A stretch of DNA of 64,000 bases, taken from positions 365,410 to 429,409 of the forward strand of contig RDEW01000037.1 of assembly GCA_011109175.1 (NCBI GenBank). Direction: 5' to 3'. This document shows, one piece after another, positions 61,330-64,000 of this stretch (within the stretch, counting starts at the first letter, position 1; every line of letters begins with the position of its first letter). The translations under genes were made by a program, and so were the position numbers. The notes beneath the pieces were generated by a model. The model had not been told where the DNA came from. It worked only from the letters and a program-made list of their open reading frames with translations, and did no database searches. Source of the DNA: Dicyema japonicum. Lineage: Eukaryota; Dicyemida; Rhombozoa; Dicyemidae.

Positions 61330-61870
61330 CGTTTGCTTAGAACACCGATGCCGATGGATGGTAGACAGGAAAGGACAACATCCGCTATCATGCATACGGA
61401 GCCCCGGGAGATTCCCTTGTCACGCCATGTTAAAATCGACTGTCATGGTGACTATCTAAGACATCGGCTTTATTACCTTTTGGAACCTGTCGGTCTTGAC
61501 AGAGGTGATGGCTAGAGGCCGGATGGGATAACGAACATGCCATGGAGCTAAGGGAGGTTTCTTGCCTGGATTCATGTACACACACTTTCTCTAATGGGAA
61601 TTTGTTCAGGTTATCGTTGCGCCCGGGTTGCGCAGCGAACACTGCTGACGATCTGAAAAAGAGGAAATACCGTGGCATCTGTGACCGGTTCGCTTTCCAG
61701 CAGATCTCCATTGAGACGTCTGGCGTTATTGGCCCGAGCATGTCTGAGTTTATCAGGTTAATCAGAGGGCTTGCGGGGCTGCGAAAGGGTGAGCCTAGAA
61801 TAGCATAATGGCTCTTCCAGAACATTGGGCTCGTGATCATGAAGGGTAACTCCCATTGCGTGTTCAATGC
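61330..61870 (+). mobile_element. Retroelement-associated RPDG domain, decayed second copy
   Basis: Over two frames: LLEPVGLDRGDG, RPDGITNMPWS, GRFLAW, then THTFSNGNLFRLSLRPGCAA, KKRKYRGICDRFAF, ISIETSGVIGPSM, EFIRLIRGLAGLRKG and a FQNIGLVIMKGNS end: the C-terminal half of the domain at 41740-42210, better preserved here. An in-frame stop after GLDRGDG and a one-base shift disable it. It is followed directly by a LINE, but linkage is unproven. Confidence 0.55.
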
Positions 61871-61949
61871 CTGACATAATGAAACCTCGTAATAACAACT
61901 ACCTATATTTAATTTTGCACTTAAATATATTACTTCGTTTCATAATGGA

Positions 61950-63900
61950 CGGTGCTTTATGGATTATCTTCCAACCACAATCCAATCATTATTCGAATCA
62001 AAAAGTTATTTACCACAGGAAAAAGACTGTTTCATTTTTCAACTATAAAAAGCAAACTGGAATGACTATTCAAAATACATCGATCAAGCTCTACTAAACT
62101 TTAACATGATGACATTTCCCTCAATAGATGAAGCTATTGACTTTTTGAACAAAACTATTCCCATGGCGCGGAGAACATTCATTCCGCGCGGATCATTTAA
62201 ATTCTACAATGAAAAACTCGATCAGAACACCAAATCATTAATTAAAGAAATGAATCCCCTGAAAAGACACGTAACTTCTTTTCCCGGACAGAAAAATCAT
62301 ACAAAAAATCTCAATGACGAAATATCAAAAAGGATTAGCAAAGCCAATGGGACAAACTAGTATCTTCCCTTCCATTTCAGAAATCCGCTCAGACGATAGA
62401 GAAATTAAACAATTTGGCCCAAAAGGAAATTTTAAAAGACAACAGACGGATCAGCACAGTCTTAACAAGCTCATGAAATATTACGCCAGTATAAGCCACA
62501 AACCTTTCAGGAAAATGGCCTTCTTTATCCCCAATAAGACCGAAGAGAACCCAGCCGATCAACTTTATCTCACATACAGATGTAAGTGAGGGTTTGAAGA
62601 GGATGAATTCTTCCCTCTCATGTGGGCCTGATTCTATCCCTGGTATTTTACTAAAACACTTAGGACCTATTGCGATTGATGCAATCACAGTGATCATCAA
62701 CTATTCACTAAACATGAATACAATTCCAACTATCTGTAAACTGTCCTATATACGCCCAATCCTTAAGCCTGGGAAGCCTAAGGACAATCCTGCATCATTT
62801 CGACCAATCTCTTTACTATACACTCAATTTTTGGAAAAATTGATTCTTAATCTTATAACCCCGTCCCTTCTATTTTCATCCTCACAACATGGATTCAGAA
62901 GAGGTTATTCAACTACTACCCACCTAACTTCCTTCAACCAATTTATCATTGAAGGCTTTAACACAAATCCTCGTCACCTCAAAACAGTCGTTTGCTCTAT
63001 CGATTTACAATAGGCCTTCGACTCTGTCTCAAGGAAAATCCTAACCCGGAAATTGTTTGCCCTCCCCGTCAACCCAATATAAAACTTCGGCTTGTTAACT
63101 CCATAAATGGAAGAAGGGCCCGGGTATACATGGATGGGACCAAATCAATTTCAAGATTACTACCCAAAGGTGTCCCACAAGGTTCCCCATTATCACCCGC
63201 CTTATTTAACTTATACATGTCCGATTTACCACAACCCGATAATAAAGACGATTTCCTCCTATCATATGCTGATGACCTATTAATCGGATCCCGCGATCGG
63301 CTTGATATATCTACTGAAAAATCTTCTTTATTTACCTCAGACAAACGACTTTGACATATGACAGTGGATATATTTATCACCAGGCAAAAATACCTTTCAC
63401 GAAGAAACTGAAAATCTTGAGGATCACCTTCGACATACACATGTCTCTTTCATCTCATGTCGACGGCATCTCCGGAAGCTGCTCAGGAAAGCAGGGAATA
63501 ATCAAAACCATTTTCGATGGCATTAAGACCCCTTTCTCAACATTGAAATTATCGTATAAACAATTCATTGAGCCATCTGTCAGCTATGCCTGTGCGTCAT
63601 GGGGAATCAATCTGTCCTGGACGAACAAACAAATAATCCGCGACATTCAGGCCCTAACAGTCACTACTATTAGTAATCTCAGGAAACTAGAATAACTAAT
63701 ACCCTCATCACTTGAAGACCTTATCCGACAAAATGGAAAGGGATTTGCTTCCCTGTGAAGGCAGTTCAACTCTTAACAATACACAGCCACGACGTGTCTT
63801 ATGAGAAGGGTATACATCACCCCTCTCCAATTCCTATTCCCGAAACCACCCCGCTCACAGAGAAGTTGTGTTGGATCCCAGAAGGCGCACGAGGAGAAAA
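61950..63900 (+). mobile_element. LINE-D group element, endonuclease-RT linker and reverse transcriptase
   Basis: Linker ANWNDYSKYIDQALLNF (62058), RT boxes SLSCGPDSIPGILLKHLGP (62605), YIRPILKPGKPKDNPASFRP, SSQHGFRRGYSTTTHL (62880), VVCSIDLQ then a stop then AFDSVSRK (62990; the stop is TAG at 63010), RLLPKGVPQGSPLSPALFNL, LSYADDLLIGSRDRL (63258), thumb ITFDIHMSLSSHVDG, SYACASWGINL. Intact catalytic YADD, but several stops and frameshifts. Among the LINE copies here it is one of the least decayed. Confidence 0.87.
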
Positions 63901-63982
63901 TAAGAAATCACTTATTAATTTAGTTAAAAATTAACTATTGGTGTTCTTGAGTTAATAATATTAATAATGAGTGAAACCACTT

Positions 63983-64000
63983 TGGTTGAGGTGGTGACGT
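63983..64000 (+). mobile_element. 5' end of another LINE-A copy, cut by the window edge
   Basis: The last bases, TTTGGTTGAGGTGGTGACGT, equal the 5' end of LINE-A at 28415 and, with one change, at 37395. The element must continue to the right of the window. Confidence 0.6.

Noticed and set aside
61542-61808. Minus-strand ORF 61430-61867 as a gene
   Set aside because: It is antisense to the decayed RPDG domain, which has recognisable motifs on the plus strand.

Overview
This is an AT-rich eukaryotic nuclear window. Its most telling property is the intron size. Every conserved gene I could model is cut by very small spliceosomal introns, almost all 21-26 nt and GT...AG; about 75 can be placed because homology fixes the reading frame on both sides. 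The gene set (sorting nexin 13 with PXA-RGS-PX-Nexin_C, CaMKII, cytosolic M1 aminopeptidase) is animal-like. Animal genes with introns of this size are best known from dicyemid mesozoans, so a dicyemid or similar reduced animal parasite is my inference. No taxonomic search was possible.

Conserved genes: two nearly identical ubiquitin-eL40 genes (6863-7275 and 27177-27589, both minus), a U1A/U2B''-type RNA-binding protein (14300-15101 minus), an SNX13 orthologue (18881-22202 plus), a PPIG-type nuclear cyclophilin (23850-24847 plus), a puromycin-sensitive-type aminopeptidase (44228-47223 plus, one in-frame TGA), a coiled-coil protein (55715-57607 plus) and CaMKII (58256-60000 minus). Several further multi-exon genes (about 90-2379, 5030-5594, 15206-15540, 24870-25610, 26209-26470, 57756-58060) look coding, but I do not recognise them. 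There is no operon-type pathway grouping; the genes are unrelated housekeeping or signalling genes separated by transposon debris.

Much of the rest is mobile DNA, mostly dead. At least three groups of APE-endonuclease LINEs are present as fragments on both strands. One family is nearly full length at 37385-40095, has an internally deleted derivative with an open ORF at 28410-28940, and starts again at the right edge of the window. Two SINE-like families, a complete small hAT element with 8-bp target duplications (50970-51753), other hAT remnants, and fragments of a retroelement-associated C-terminal domain (41740-42210, 43535-43760, 61330-61870) are also present. A near-complete but altered 18S rRNA copy (about 32938-34915 minus) abuts a LINE, and a degenerate tRNA-Lys lies at 26512-26584.

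Assembly caveat: eight single-base N gaps occur, seven flanked by near-identical direct repeats of about 85-230 bp, and at least six further tandem duplications of about 110-155 bp lack an N. Many are probably unmerged contig overlaps or alleles. Two touch genes (the SNX13 RGS domain and the cyclophilin first exon).
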